A stretch of 64,000 bases of DNA from Sipunculus nudus (Eukaryota > Annelida > Sipuncula > Golfingiida > Sipunculidae): the NCBI GenBank assembly GCA_026874595.1, contig CM049314.1:74352300-74416299 (forward strand). Direction: 5' to 3'. Under the pieces are notes generated by a model that worked only from the letters and a program-made list of their open reading frames with translations, ran no database searches and was not told the origin of the DNA. A program made the position numbers and the translations under genes. Positions 46,466 through 57,424 of the stretch are shown here, in pieces (position 1 is the stretch's first letter; each line of letters begins with the position of its first letter).

Positions 46466-46584
46466 GTATTTTCGACAAGATTTAATGAAAGAGAGTTTAT
46501 AACTTAAGGTGATCGGTTCTGGTTTCAGGGACTCTAATGCTGCCCATTGCATTTTTGCATATGACGTCACGCGATCACTTTTTC

Positions 46585-46668
46585 AGTTTTTATAAACTGA
46601 TGTCAGCACCAAACACTGAACGCAGAGTGAAGTTTAATTGTTTAATTAAAAATACATAAAGAATGCCT
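46585..46668 (-). repeat. Split direct repeat B2 of the DIRS-type element
   Basis: An 84-bp copy of B1. About 93 bp of unique sequence separates it from A2. Confidence 0.92.
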
Positions 46669-46761
46669 TAGTCTGTACACCCAGTGATATCGCAATACAA
46701 GGTACATAATCACCGTATATAACATCACTTAATCTCTCCTAATTAACCTGAAATTACGCCC

Positions 46762-46846
46762 ACACTGGGAATAGACTGACTGGCCATCGTTGGCTGGAGA
46801 GCCAACAGATGGCGCTACCTGCTAAGGGGTTTGGGCTGACGCTAGT
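46762..46846 (-). repeat. Split direct repeat A2 of the DIRS-type element
   Basis: An 85-bp copy of A1, abutting and slightly overlapping B1. Confidence 0.92.
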
Positions 46847-46927
46847 TTTTATAAACTGATGTCAGCACCAAACACTGAACGCAGAGTGAAGTTTAATTGT
46901 TTAATTAAAAATACATAAAGAATGCCT
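46844..46927 (-). repeat. Split direct repeat B1 of the DIRS-type element
   Basis: An 84-bp sequence starting 'agtttttataaactgatgtc', repeated as B2 at 46585-46668. Confidence 0.92.
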
Positions 46928-46954
46928 GGGTAGAGAGAACATATATAAATAACC

Positions 46955-47977
46955 TTAAACATGATTAAAAAGGGTTTCACAGTAATCAAAAGGTGTTTGA
47001 GCATGTACATAGTGTTCGTAAAACACATCCCTTGTTGTCCATCGCCCAAGTTTCAAAACAATGTCTGGGTCTGTACCGACTTCGATGGCTGATGTGGCAC
47101 CTGTAGGCCTGAACGATTTCGCAGAAAATCCCTTGGAGGCCAACCCAGCTTTGTCAATACAATCATCAAGAATACTTGCTATTGTGGATGACGATATAGC
47201 TTTGTAAGGTGTAGTCAACGACAGGAAAACAGGACGCGTGTCCATCGGACGAATATCCTCAGTGCGTTGTATGTAACATTTAACAGCAGCAACAGGGTCT
47301 AGTTTTGAATCAGCGTGCGGCGGTAAAGTCTCCTCAAAACCGCTCCGTGAGGTATCATTCTTCGAACCAAATATGCGTATAACGGCCGCTCCATTAGGGA
47401 GAAAGGTAATTTGATCCGTGCTGAATACTATTGGTACGATTTGTCCGCTCTTTGGATCGTAAACCTTTGCTTTCGGGGCAATGTCAGAGGGTCTGAGCAT
47501 AATTGATAGAGCAAGGAGAGCCACTGTTTTTAGCCTAAGATCTTTAATTGTGAGATCCTCATTTTTAGGCCAGCTCGTGAACAAGTTCATAAGCGGCTGA
47601 ATAGGCATCACCATTGAGCGCGTTCGTGGTGCTGAAGTGCCACCTTTCGTAAGTGCTTTCCACATATTTGAAAGTGCCTTTGTATGCATCAAGTTCGCTC
47701 TGCCTAAGGCGTTGTATAAGTTTGAAATTGCTGCTGTCGCGGATTTTATGACCGAAGCAGGTTTAACTGTCTCATCAGCTAAAGAACACAAAAAATCAGC
47801 GATGACAGCTGCAGTGTCAGGAGGAAATAATAAACAACGTTTATCACAGAAATGTCTGAGTTTCCGGAGCAATCCGTTGTACAGTTTTAGGGTGGAATCT
47901 GCCCAGGCAAATTTCATTTGGGCAGTTGCTCTGGGGGACCAGCCCTCCCTAGTTAAACGTTTTTCCCAGAAACTCTC
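46955..47977 (-). CDS. Tyrosine recombinase of the DIRS-type element
   Basis: The frame is open to 49147, but recognisable recombinase sequence starts near 47977 (ESFWEKRLTREGW); the first following Met is at 47917. A core-binding helical part precedes the catalytic part: IMLRPSDIAPK (first Arg), SFRPTGATSA (second Arg box, with Phe-Arg where most enzymes have His-x-x-Arg), KLGRWTTRDVFYEHYVHA (third box with the likely Tyr nucleophile). It replaces integrase and joins a circular DNA copy into the genome. It overlaps the RT frame by about 25 bases or more, so expression needs a frameshift, reinitiation or splicing. Confidence 0.88.
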   Translation of the reverse strand, partial: ESFWEKRLTREGWSPRATAQMKFAWADSTLKLYNGLLRKLRHFCDKRCLLFPPDTAAVIADFLCSLADETVKPASVIKSATAAISNLYNALGRANLMHTKALSNMWKALTKGGTSAPRTRSMVMPIQPLMNLFTSWPKNEDLTIKDLRLKTVALLALSIMLRPSDIAPKAKVYDPKSGQIVPIVFSTDQITFLPNGAAVIRIFGSKNDTSRSGFEETLPPHADSKLDPVAAVKCYIQRTEDIRPMDTRPVFLSLTTPYKAISSSTIASILDDCIDKAGLASKGFSAKSFRPTGATSAIEVGTDPDIVLKLGRWTTRDVFYEHYVHAQTPFDYCETLFNHV

Positions 47978-49803
47978 CAGGCATATATTCGCCAGCGTCG
48001 ATTTTTCCACGGTTCTGGTCGGGCACCCCTGAACCTCATCGCTCTGGCACTGTTCGGTATCTTTAATGGCGGAGCAACGGCCATGTTCTGTAAAGTTTTG
48101 TACCAGAACTGACTGGGCCACCTCGGTGCAATGATTGTTGCTTCTGCTCTCTGATCGCGTATGACCGATAGCACCTGGGGAATTAACCTGAAGGGAGCGT
48201 TTACAAAGTTCATCTCCTCTCCCCAATTTTGTTGTGACAGAGCATCTATGCCCTCTGTCTGAGGCTCCCAGTAGCGCGAATTGAACCTTGGCAGCTGAGT
48301 GTTTGTCACACTTGCAAACCTGTCGACGGTATGCGGGCCGAAAAGACGGTCTATAAGTTCGAACAATTTTGGATGCAGCTGCCAATTGTAAATGTCCACT
48401 ATTCTTGATAACCTGTCGGCTTCCTGATTTGCTGATCCCTTTATATGAGCAGCCTGTATATGTATGTTCCGGTCGTGACTGAGTCGCCAGATCGCGGCTG
48501 CAATATTTGTCAAGTCCTTGCACGGGCCCCCTTTGTTGACTATATACGCAAGGGCCGTAACATTGTCCGTGAGGATTTGAATGGATTTGTCCTGTATAAT
48601 ATCTTCGAACGTTTGCAGACCCATGAGAATTGCCATCAGTTCTCGATAATTGGATGACTGGTGAGCCATGCGATGAGTCCATTGTCCGGATGCATGCCTC
48701 TCTCCTAAGGTGGCTCCCCAAGCCAGATGGGAGGCATCGGTTACGAGTTGCATCTGTACGGGTCGTACTTGTACAGGACAGACGTTCCATTCTGAGACGT
48801 AACTCAGCCACCACTGCAGCTCCTGTTGAACCTCTTGACCGAGATACAGCAGGGATTCCCAAGTCTCTCTCTGACGTAGTAGACGGTATGTGCCCCTGAG
48901 CAGCAGCTTTGCAGGCATGATCACTTGTGCCATTGCAACACATTGGCCTGCAATGGATGCAAGCCGTCTGGCGGTAACTGAAGGGGCTGATAATACTTGG
49001 CGGATTGAGCAACGAAGCTTGCGAATTCTCTCCCCCGTGATTGATATGTCTGGGAAACCTGATTTCCCATGTGACCTGATTATGTTCCCCAAGTATTTCA
49101 CCTCTTTCCTTGGCATAAGCAACGATTTTTCGAAATTTACTGTCCATCCTAACTCTGATAATGTTTGAATCAGTTGATCTAAATGGTCTGTGAAACAGGC
49201 AGGTCTGCTCATAAGAATAAAATCATCAACAAATAATACAATTCTTAAACCCAATGACCTCAGATATGCTACTACAGGTCTCAAAATTTTACAAAAATAA
49301 TACGGACTCAAAGCTAACCCGAAAGGCAATTTCTTATATCTATAATACTTTCCTTTCCATCGAAATCCCAGCAAGTCACGATGCTCCTGCTTCACAGGTA
49401 CATGCAGGAACCCATCTTTTAAATCAACTGTCGCTAAATCATCATCTCTCTGTATTAATGATTTTACAGTACGTATGTCTTCGTAAGCACATTTTGGTGT
49501 ATTACAAGCTTGGTTAAGAAACCGCAAGTCTATGACCAGACGAAACTTATTCTGTTTCTTAGGAACAATGTTAATCGGGCTAACACACTTTGGCTTGTGA
49601 GAACACAGCTCAATTGCATCTAGTAATAACAAACGACTAATTTCTTTGTCTAAAAATTTGCACTGAGCAACTGAAAACAGAGGATTCTGCAAATGAAAAC
49701 TGCACTGATCTTTTGATAATTCAATAGGTACACCATGCCTTACCCAATTGATAATATTATCTGAAGCACCAATACGTTCCCATGCACCAGGGACTAATAC
49801 CAT
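47953..49803 (-). CDS. Reverse transcriptase-RNase H of the DIRS-type element
   Basis: Open frame of 616 codons. RT motifs: SPINIVPKKQNKFRLVIDLR (residues about 75-94), LATVDLKDGFLHVPV (first catalytic Asp), KLPFGLALSP (158-167) and the catalytic FVDDF (191-195), then KYLG. RNase H follows: LVTDAS (D356), NYREL (E388), ILTDN (D413) and NQEADRLSR (D463), the complete D-E-D-D set. It copies the element RNA into DNA and degrades the template. No stop or frameshift lies within the domains. The C-terminal part overlaps the recombinase frame in another phase. Confidence 0.93.
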   Translation of the reverse strand: MVLVPGAWERIGASDNIINWVRHGVPIELSKDQCSFHLQNPLFSVAQCKFLDKEISRLLLLDAIELCSHKPKCVSPINIVPKKQNKFRLVIDLRFLNQACNTPKCAYEDIRTVKSLIQRDDDLATVDLKDGFLHVPVKQEHRDLLGFRWKGKYYRYKKLPFGLALSPYYFCKILRPVVAYLRSLGLRIVLFVDDFILMSRPACFTDHLDQLIQTLSELGWTVNFEKSLLMPRKEVKYLGNIIRSHGKSGFPDISITGERIRKLRCSIRQVLSAPSVTARRLASIAGQCVAMAQVIMPAKLLLRGTYRLLRQRETWESLLYLGQEVQQELQWWLSYVSEWNVCPVQVRPVQMQLVTDASHLAWGATLGERHASGQWTHRMAHQSSNYRELMAILMGLQTFEDIIQDKSIQILTDNVTALAYIVNKGGPCKDLTNIAAAIWRLSHDRNIHIQAAHIKGSANQEADRLSRIVDIYNWQLHPKLFELIDRLFGPHTVDRFASVTNTQLPRFNSRYWEPQTEGIDALSQQNWGEEMNFVNAPFRLIPQVLSVIRDQRAEATIIAPRWPSQFWYKTLQNMAVAPPLKIPNSARAMRFRGARPEPWKNRRWRIYAWRVSGKNV

Positions 49804-50122
49804 GTTACAATGACAAACCGTATTAAATGTAGTAAATCAACATGTACAATTATATGTTCAAGTCTCAGCTATCAGCTGACATATCAGTCAAGGAACCTCT
49901 CAATATAATTGTTCAAAGCACAAACAGTATGACAAGTTAATATATAGATTCCCATGTGAGCATCTAATCAATTGTAACAACATGGAACATAATAACCAGC
50001 TGGTTTATAACAAAAATGTCAAATGTTGATTCAGGATCCACGTCTGATCCGGCAGGATCTATTCTCTTTTGGGGGCGCTAGGCTCACCCCATAACTTACA
50101 CTGACGGGCATTATTCTGGCCC

Positions 50123-51010
50123 TCACGCATTCTGATCATTTACGTTTTGGCCTCCTGATTGAGGTTTCCTGTAGAACTGCCGATTAGCAGTGGCATGTGT
50201 GTAATAATCCTGATTAGAGCGGTCCCTGTAGAATCCGCCTCTCTGGCCTCTGCTATAGCGTCCCCGGCCTCTGGTCCCAGTCTGATACTGTGTGGCGCTG
50301 GCTGCAGCAATAGTGGCAGCACTTTTGAGATTGTCTAGGGTCTCTGCAGTGAAGAGAGAAGTGTTCTTTTGGATGTTTCTAAACAATTTTGTAGTTGTAG
50401 CATCAAATTGTCCCTGGACTACAAGACTAGCCAGCTCATCTTGCAGATATTTTAACTGCGCATATTGTACTGTAAAGATTTTCATCAGTTCAACTTCAGT
50501 AAGGCTGCCTGTATGACCAAACAGAGAAATCAGCAATCTTAATGTTGTTTCCGCATATTTTGCACTGTTAGTCGCTATGGCGTGAGCGGTGCGTGTCTCT
50601 TTAGTTATGCCTTGCGTTCCCTTGGGCAAAATACAGTCAGGCGGTAAATGGACTCTCTGAACAGAATCAGCGATAGACTTATATTCAGACTGGACGTCTT
50701 CATTGACTGGAGCTGTAAAAACACTGTGTTTAGGTCTCACCTCAGTCTGTTGATCTCCAGCAGCAGGACAGTCGGAAGGACTGGTCAAGGTACTGGGTGC
50801 GTCAGGCATCTGACGGTGATCGTGGGCGATATTAGCCCCATTTACGGTCTCTTGGGTAGCACTGATTTGCTTGACATCCGGTGATTTAAATTTGTCAGTC
50901 AATATACTTAGCTTTGCAAGTATACCTGCGTTTGTTTCTTCTATTTTCTGTAGCCTGGCATCATTGTCATGCCTGAATTGCTCAAATTCCGTTCGGTCTA
51001 TCTTGCTCAT
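50123..51010 (-). CDS. Gag-like ORF1 of the DIRS-type element
   Basis: The first Met outside the A1 repeat is at 51010 (MSKIDRTEFEQFRHD); the frame is also open upstream to 51091, within A1. The N-terminal 40 residues look like a short coiled coil. A middle part follows with HTGSLTEVELMKIF, and the C-terminus is Arg/Gly-rich (RGRGRYSRGQRGGFYRDR), as expected for nucleic-acid binding. No zinc knuckle. By position and composition it is the structural protein that packages element RNA. Sequence similarity to named Gag families was not recognisable by eye. Confidence 0.72.
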   Translation of the reverse strand: MSKIDRTEFEQFRHDNDARLQKIEETNAGILAKLSILTDKFKSPDVKQISATQETVNGANIAHDHRQMPDAPSTLTSPSDCPAAGDQQTEVRPKHSVFTAPVNEDVQSEYKSIADSVQRVHLPPDCILPKGTQGITKETRTAHAIATNSAKYAETTLRLLISLFGHTGSLTEVELMKIFTVQYAQLKYLQDELASLVVQGQFDATTTKLFRNIQKNTSLFTAETLDNLKSAATIAAASATQYQTGTRGRGRYSRGQRGGFYRDRSNQDYYTHATANRQFYRKPQSGGQNVNDQNA

Positions 51011-51047
51011 GGTCAGTTGAATGCAAAAAGCCGTGTTCCCGCGATGA

Positions 51048-51132
51048 ACACTGGGAATAGACTGACTGGCCATCGTTGGCTGGAGAGCCAACAGATGGCG
51101 CTACCTGCTAAGGGGTTTGGGCTGACGCTAGT
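51048..51132 (-). repeat. Split direct repeat A1 of the DIRS-type element
   Basis: Matches A2 at 46762-46846. It contains 'actgggaatagactgactgg' and the inverted pair 'ttggctggagagccaa'. Confidence 0.92.
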
Positions 51133-51822
51133 CAGCCTCTTTCTCGTTCGCGCTGTTTTGGTGATATCCACGAATATGGATGTCGCACAGATTTGATTGT
51201 TTCATGACAGGATTACAGAAAATACAGCAGGATACGGTATGTAAGATGTTTATAAGGTACATCTGGATAAGTTTGCCGTAACTCTTTGTGCATGACATAA
51301 CGTTTCAGATACTTCATACACCAGGTAAAGTTTTGGAAAGTTTCAATATTAAACTGGCCTCCTTCATTTAAGTGTAGATGGCGTACTGCGCATGTCAGAG
51401 ACCAGTGTTGATTAATGCGTAAATCTATCAGTGAAAAGTCAGAGATATTGTGACATCAGTCTGGACGGAGTGAAATGTAAATTCACGTCCACTTGATTAA
51501 AACTGTAGAGACTTATCTGTTAAACCGATCGTTAGGATAATATCCACAGTGTTTATGATATTTATTTGCATGCATGATTTCTACATCTGTATTAAAATAT
51601 CGCTTTTGTCACGAAAATATAGTATTAGCACTGGAAATTAGTATCTGTCAGTGTAAACTTTAATTAGGTTGGTCGGACTTCAGTGTTAAAAGCCTTGTTG
51701 AAATACATATACGTTATGAATATTATTTAGTTGATACATAGTACTATTTCAGTGTGTATATGTTAAAGTTTGATAATTTTTGTAAGCACTGGTATAATGT
51801 TAGAAATATGCGTTTATTTACT
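51133..51822. other. Intron sequence between two mobile elements
   Basis: No exon or repeat boundary is recognised here. Confidence 0.5.
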
Positions 51823-52710
51823 GTATCCGCCAAAACAGTGTTTTGCGGATACTATGTTTTCAGTTGCCCGCCGTCGCCGCCGCCTAGGTTTCCGGAGAAC
51901 TCCTCCGTAACCACCGGACAGAATTTTTTAAAATTCAAAATATGATCGGGTCACATGTGAACTGCTGCGCCCTCATTTTTGGTTGACCTCTGATCTTTCC
52001 TCTCTGCCCAGTGTCCATTTGTGCGTCTGTTTCCACACATAAACCCACATGCCTTCAGACTCGTTTGACCAATCGGGCTAAAAATTTTGCACAAATGTAG
52101 CCCTTGGATAGCTTGATAAAATACATAAAAATGGAGGCACCACCCGCAACCATTTTTGCACAGCGTGCATCTGTTTATTTGACTCGGGATAAAATCACTC
52201 ATTTCCCTGCAACGAATGGACGTATCCTGAAATTTTGCATCTGTTTTTATCCTGGATAGCTTTCTTGATTTTATGACAGGCGGCGCCACCTACATTCTTA
52301 TTCTGGCTTCAGACAACAAGGCTTATATCTCAGGACGGGTCGACGTATCCTCCTAAAATTTTGCATGTGTATAGAACTCACATAAATTTTTATCATACGC
52401 AAAACTGGTGGCGATACCTGCAACCATTTGTGCACAGCGTCCATCTGTTTGTCTGCCATGGGATTTAATCACTCATATTTCTGCTGTTGTTTGACTACTA
52501 ATCTGCCTTAAATTTTGCAATTGTAAACATCTTGGATAACTTCCTGGATTATGTGGCAGATGGCGCCACCTACATACACATTTTAGCTGCACTTATCCAT
52601 GCAATATGCAACACACCTCACTCTGTTTCCCCTTGCCACTCAATCCATGCCTCACTTCACCCGTCCCTCTCTGATTTCGGCGGATACACGTAGTCGCTTG
52701 TCGGCTACCC
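51823..52710 (-). mobile_element. Repeat element R1, copy c (reverse orientation)
   Basis: Starts with the stem-loop GTATCCGCCAAAACA...TGTTTTGCGGATAC (51823-51852) and ends with the other stem-loop 'gtagtcgcttgtcggctac' (52690-52708). The interior is the reverse complement of R1 monomers, with 'ggcggcgccacc' near 52281 and 'gatggcgccacc' near 52559. It defines both ends of the family independently of copies a and b. Confidence 0.8.
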
Positions 52711-53505
52711 GTGGTTTTATGTGGTCATTAAGGTATATCTATAAACTGATGTACACACATATATTTACTTGAGAAGTCATTTTTAGTTGGAGATCATTCA
52801 GTATTAGTATCCGGTATTGAGTAAAAGTACAGTTTATTTTTCTTTTTTCATAATAAATCAGGATTGATTTTTTAATGTCCAGGATTTGTATGTATAATAT
52901 TTCATACTTTAAATGTGAGACGTAAGTTTAACCCTGTCAACCATCTCCTTCTCCGTCATCTTTTTACTTTATATGATACCTTGTTACGGTACATTCTGAG
53001 CACGATACCTTTGGATTACGATAAATTTTGTATATGAGCAGTATTAATCAAGAACATTACACAATACATCCGTAAACATACACACACTCTGTTGTGGTAT
53101 TTGATTAAGTTAATCTCGGCCTACAATGGTACATGAGACAATGTTGGCAAACAGAAAACCAAAGTGACCAATGCGGTTGGTTGCATATGTGCAAAGTTGA
53201 AAGGTTACTAATTGCTGCTGCTCTTTGTAAGTTTGTCTGACTAGTGGCCAGATCTCCTTGTTTTCAATGTTTTTGGAATATTTTGGTGGGCCCCCACATA
53301 ATATTTTACCATCAATATTAACAAAACAGACATTCTGTGTGCGCTTGGTTTGTCGTTTTCTGGCCTATTTCTTTAAAAAGGGTAAAGGGATTATCTTAAT
53401 TAAATAGACACCAGATATCAGAATAGGCCCCTTTAAGGACTATTTTATGCAGAAACCTCTCTGCTAACTAATACAGCTCCAGCCCATTAGATTAGAACAC
53501 CTTAC

Positions 53506-53662
53506 CTCGGCATGCCTGAGATGTGGACAGTAACAGCTCTGCCCGCAGACAATGACTCTTCGTATCACTGTGGGGCAGGATGTATATCCTGACCACTAAT
53601 GCTGGCATGGGATGAAATTTGAGGGCCACATGATTGTCAGGTTGAGACGGTCCAGCAAAGAC
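53506..53662 (-). CDS. Exon: F5/8 type C domain, C-terminal third
   Basis: The exon is 157 nt, acceptor TTTTTTTAG, donor GAG|GTAAGG. It begins in phase 0 and ends with one base of a split codon. It supplies the last strands of the fold: VFAGPSQPDN, the VVRIYILPH segment (family 'R.+RI.P') and CLRAELLLS (family 'LR.EL.GC'), including the closing Cys that would pair with the first Cys of the domain. It joins to the EGF exon by completing an Asp codon. Confidence 0.87.
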
Positions 53663-54514
53663 CTAAAAAAACGTGTCAATCCGAGCTTTCAACAGGAAGA
53701 ACAAGTGAAGAATCCAGGACACTCTGGGAATAGTTAGGAAGAGTCGCATGGAATTTTTGAGCATCCCAAATGGAGGACATGCTTGTCAGACTTTGAACAG
53801 TTATGTAAATATTGTTTCATTGTTTGATTATATTCTTTGTAAATTATATGATCGGTCAATTTTATTTGTTAGGGTCAGTTTTTTTAGTTGTCATTAAAAA
53901 ATGGATCGTTTTGTTTGAACTGGTCGTTAACTGTCAGTGACTGCTGCATGGTCCAGCTTTGGTTCTCGATGTTCTACAGCCAGAAATGTGTGCATCTGGT
54001 TAGTAGCCCCGGACATCTTGCACATCAGATGGTAACCACCGTGTTCCTGACAGTTGTGGTTAATGTAAGATCTGGGTTAATGATATTTCCTCATCAAAAT
54101 ATGACATATAAGTACTCATATTTCACCATTACAATTTCATGAATTTTTAAGGATTTTACAAGGTTAATCATTTAAATTCTTAAATTATATCTTTTTAAAT
54201 TATGTTTTTTATTATATTTAAAGACCGTTTTTAAACTGTTAAGGAAAAAAATGAATGAGTAATGGAGATATTATATTTTACAATTCACTTTTCAGCATTT
54301 TAAATAGGGTTCAAACTTACATCAATTAATTTCCATGCATATAATCTCATGCACCTATGAAAAAATTGCAAGTTACAGACAACACGTACATGTTCCCTAT
54401 TATTCAAAGAATCATCTAATTTATCAAGAGGCAGACCTTAGAATTGGTCTCGATTGTTGTTTTTAGTGACTGTATGATACTGAAAGAATCAGGCCTTTAC
54501 CTGCCACCCCTCTT

Positions 54515-54720
54515 CTCTTTATTTGGAATGACCCATTTACAGGCCACTTAATTGTAAAGTAGGCTGGCCCTTTGTGCCGGGCGCAAAGATATACCACTCT
54601 TCTGCTTGTCCATGAATGATCCAGGCGTAGGTTACTGCCCACGTCTGGTCAGCACTATGTTTAGTCATTCAGACGTGTTAAGGGGCTTAACCATAATTGA
54701 CATAAGGTGAAGTTCAGTTT
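54515..54720 (+). repeat. Dispersed repeat, copy 1
   Basis: Shares 'atttggaatgaccca', 'taggctgg', 'gatccaggcgtaggtt' and 'acgtgttaaggggctta' in the same order with 57425-57635, at clear but diverged similarity. Confidence 0.6.
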
Positions 54721-55632
54721 GTTTTTCTTCAACATTTTAAAAATGAACTGCCACACAGAAAAGTAGTTAGGTAGATAAAGTTAGATAAGTGAAGATGAAA
54801 AAGACTACCCAATCCAGGAGTTTCAGATTCCTTGACATACTAAGGTACGTTAATTTTTTTTAATGATAGTGTCAAAGAAAACAAAGTAGAATGGACATAG
54901 ATGGCATCAGACATTGACCTGTAAATGTTTTACAGTTAATTGCCAAAGCATGTAAGGTAATATCGAGTGGCCAACGTCCATCGGGGCGAAATAAAAAGTA
55001 GCAACGGAGATATGCCTGTACCTCATAATATTGCTGGTAGATAATATATACAAGTAGAATTTGTTCTATAATTAGCGTCATAGAAAACAATATACGTAGC
55101 AAGTTCCTTAAATGGCCCTGAGCGGTTGGAAGTGTTAATGTCTTAAATGACATGAGCAATGGCCCTTCGAGGCTGGATATGAAACTGCTGTGGAACAATT
55201 GCATGAGAAATGACCCAAAATGTGGCTAAAGATAGCCACCTAATCTCAGTGCTGGAGGAGTTCAAACATGAGTCGACGTAAGGCGAAACCTGTAGTAGCC
55301 AGTCGTGACAGTTTGAAAACTTTCCACTAGCGCTCAAAGGACTGGCTGTATAATTAATAAATACAAAAACCTTTGCCAGGTGGCAACCGTTGTGTGCTAG
55401 TGCTTGTGGTAAAGAATAACACAAGTGTTGTGTTACATGACTGGCCCGGAGGTAAGCCTATATTGTAAAAAAACGTACTTAAGTATTGTATTCGTAGACA
55501 TAGGTATATTATACTACCAGTATTTTGATTTACATGAAATGTAGAAACCGAGACTTGAATATGTTTCTTTGAGTATATTGCTTAATAGTACGTTATAAAT
55601 TATATTGTATATTGCTTTATATTCTTGAATTC

Positions 55633-56367
55633 GAGAGAGTGAACCAGCTAATAACAAGCTAACATTAATATACTGGGTATCATTCCTAAATTAACACGTC
55701 TGTTTCAATAAATTTAATTGCATAAATTCAATGTTTAAATCCAGTAATTTAACATGCATTCACAAATATAACAATATGTTTCCTGTGTCGTAAATGCCAC
55801 CTTCAATACTCTTGACATTTAACAAACATACATAATTCTCATCCAGATTTAACTGATCTTGAATTACAATATTTTATCATTCTTTTCTGACACTCGGAAG
55901 GCACACGAAGCTATACTTTACTTGATAAGCATTTCGACAGCCGAGTACTTACACGCAACAGAAACATGACATAAGGTCAGGTGCTTGGTAGATATCAGAC
56001 GTTATATATAAAAAGGATTATCTAGTGTGAATTATGAACAACTGATATAAAGGATGGCGATTATGAGTGTTTGGGAGTGACAAAGTCTGTAGTATCACAG
56101 TATTTGGGCTTGACAATTATGCCTGTATTGCGACTTGTATTATCTCACTGTGCAATATACATGTAACTGGACATGCGAAAGATTTTCTCAATATAGCAAT
56201 TTACCAAATTTACAAATACTTAATTCATTTGCCAAAGGTTTTAAAGGGAAAAAGAAATATATTTAAATTGTATCTCAGACACATTAATTTAACCAATATT
56301 ATTCTGTGAAGAGCTTCAACCTACAAGTATATTAATGTTAGCTTGTTATTAGCTGGTTCACTCTCTC
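55633..56367. mobile_element. Inverted-repeat element with 42-bp perfect arms
   Basis: The sequence 55633-55674 (starting 'gagagagtgaaccagctaat') is the exact reverse complement of 56326-56367. The 651 bp between them has no recognisable coding region (an 80-codon frame at 56067 is without similarity). It may be a MITE or fold-back element. I see no clear target-site duplication. Confidence 0.7.
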
Positions 56368-57172
56368 ATAAAAGAATTGAATAAATAGTGTCATATTTTA
56401 TTCATACTTCGACTAACTGTCCTACTGGTGTCTCTGCAAAATTAATACAGCTTTCTATTGATACAACTTACGGTTTAAGGTAATTGACCTTCTGCCTATT
56501 AGTATAACATTACTTGCATACCCCAAAATAACAATTATGAAAACATTTGATTATATTTTGAGTTTAATTTTTATTCATGCAAGTTTGCATCCATTTAGGT
56601 ACATATGTAGTACTTATGTAGTTTTATGACCTGACCCTATTCTTCATTCAGCCTGTATATGATAATTGTATCATTACCCAGATCAGCAAAGCATGTGTTG
56701 TCAAGATAAACAGACCTGTTAATCACATTGACTTTTAAGTAAGAGTTGTTCATTATTTATATATATTGTGATACAATTGTGTGGAACTGATACTGCTGCA
56801 CCATTGTTCAGCACAGCTACAACACGGGGGATACAGTTGATATATCAATTCACAACTGTGCATTCAGGAAGTGAAAATATTTACATGAAGGTACAGAGAC
56901 TATATATTATTGCTGCAAAATACAAAGTGGCCACTGGGCTGTTAATGCACCAATTCTTTCTTTGAAAATAAATCAATTATTGATCTTAAATTTGCCTCAT
57001 GCTTTCCAAATGATTAGCAGAGATAACAGGCCTTTTAAAGTCAACACTGGTATGTTTCAACCAAAAGAAATATTTTTACTCATTTTCCTATCTAAGAGTG
57101 GCAGAAAGTTTCGTGTTATAATCCCAATTAACATTGGCAGGTAAAGAGGGTTATAAATAGGGCAGACCTTAC

Positions 57173-57319
57173 CACTGAATTCACTTCACTGAAGAAATGC
57201 CAAATCCTGTTATCTGTTGTGACACCGACGAGGAATTTCTGAACGTCCACATGGCCGGCCTCCATGGCCCCCGTCTGAACAATCACTCCAATGATATCCT
57301 TCTGTTCTAATAATTCTAT
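57173..57319 (-). CDS. Exon: F5/8 type C domain, middle third
   Basis: The exon is 147 nt (49 codons, phase 0 at both ends), with a TTTTTTCAG acceptor and a GTG|GTAAGG donor. It opens IELLEQKDIIGVIVQTG, matching the discoidin core 'IDL...+.GV.TQG'. It continues with a strand ending KFLVGVTTDNRIWHFF, matching 'V..F.V..S.D...W'. It joins in phase to the exon at 63746-63918 across a 6.4-kb intron and to the exon at 53506-53662. A length divisible by three means it could be skipped without a frameshift, although skipping would destroy the domain. Confidence 0.88.
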
Positions 57320-57424
57320 CTGAAAAAAGAACCCCAACATCATTAAGGTAGTTCTAATTCCGCATCCCCGCAATATAAACTATGCCATTTAAATTTCTTT
57401 AAAGAGGTTTTAGACATCAGTCCT

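Larger units (their letters stand above)
46585..51132 (-). mobile_element. DIRS/Ngaro-type tyrosine-recombinase retrotransposon with split direct repeats
   Basis: In the minus sense the order is A1 (51132-51048), three ORFs, B1 (46927-46844), A2 (46846-46762), B2 (46668-46585). The A copies (85 bp) and B copies (84 bp) look identical, and A2 overlaps B1 by three bases. This is the 'split direct repeat' layout of PAT/Ngaro-type DIRS elements, in which a circular intermediate is integrated by a tyrosine recombinase; no target-site duplication is expected. All three ORFs are open, so the copy may be intact. It lies in the host intron between the discoidin and EGF exons, in the same orientation as the host gene. 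Confidence 0.92.

Noticed and set aside
48445..49517. Plus-strand frames inside the DIRS-type element
   Set aside because: They are antisense to RT-RNase H, with no independent motif or codon signal.
56067..56309. 80-codon frame inside the inverted-repeat element as a transposase
   Set aside because: It is too short, with no catalytic DDE/D pattern or DNA-binding motif visible.
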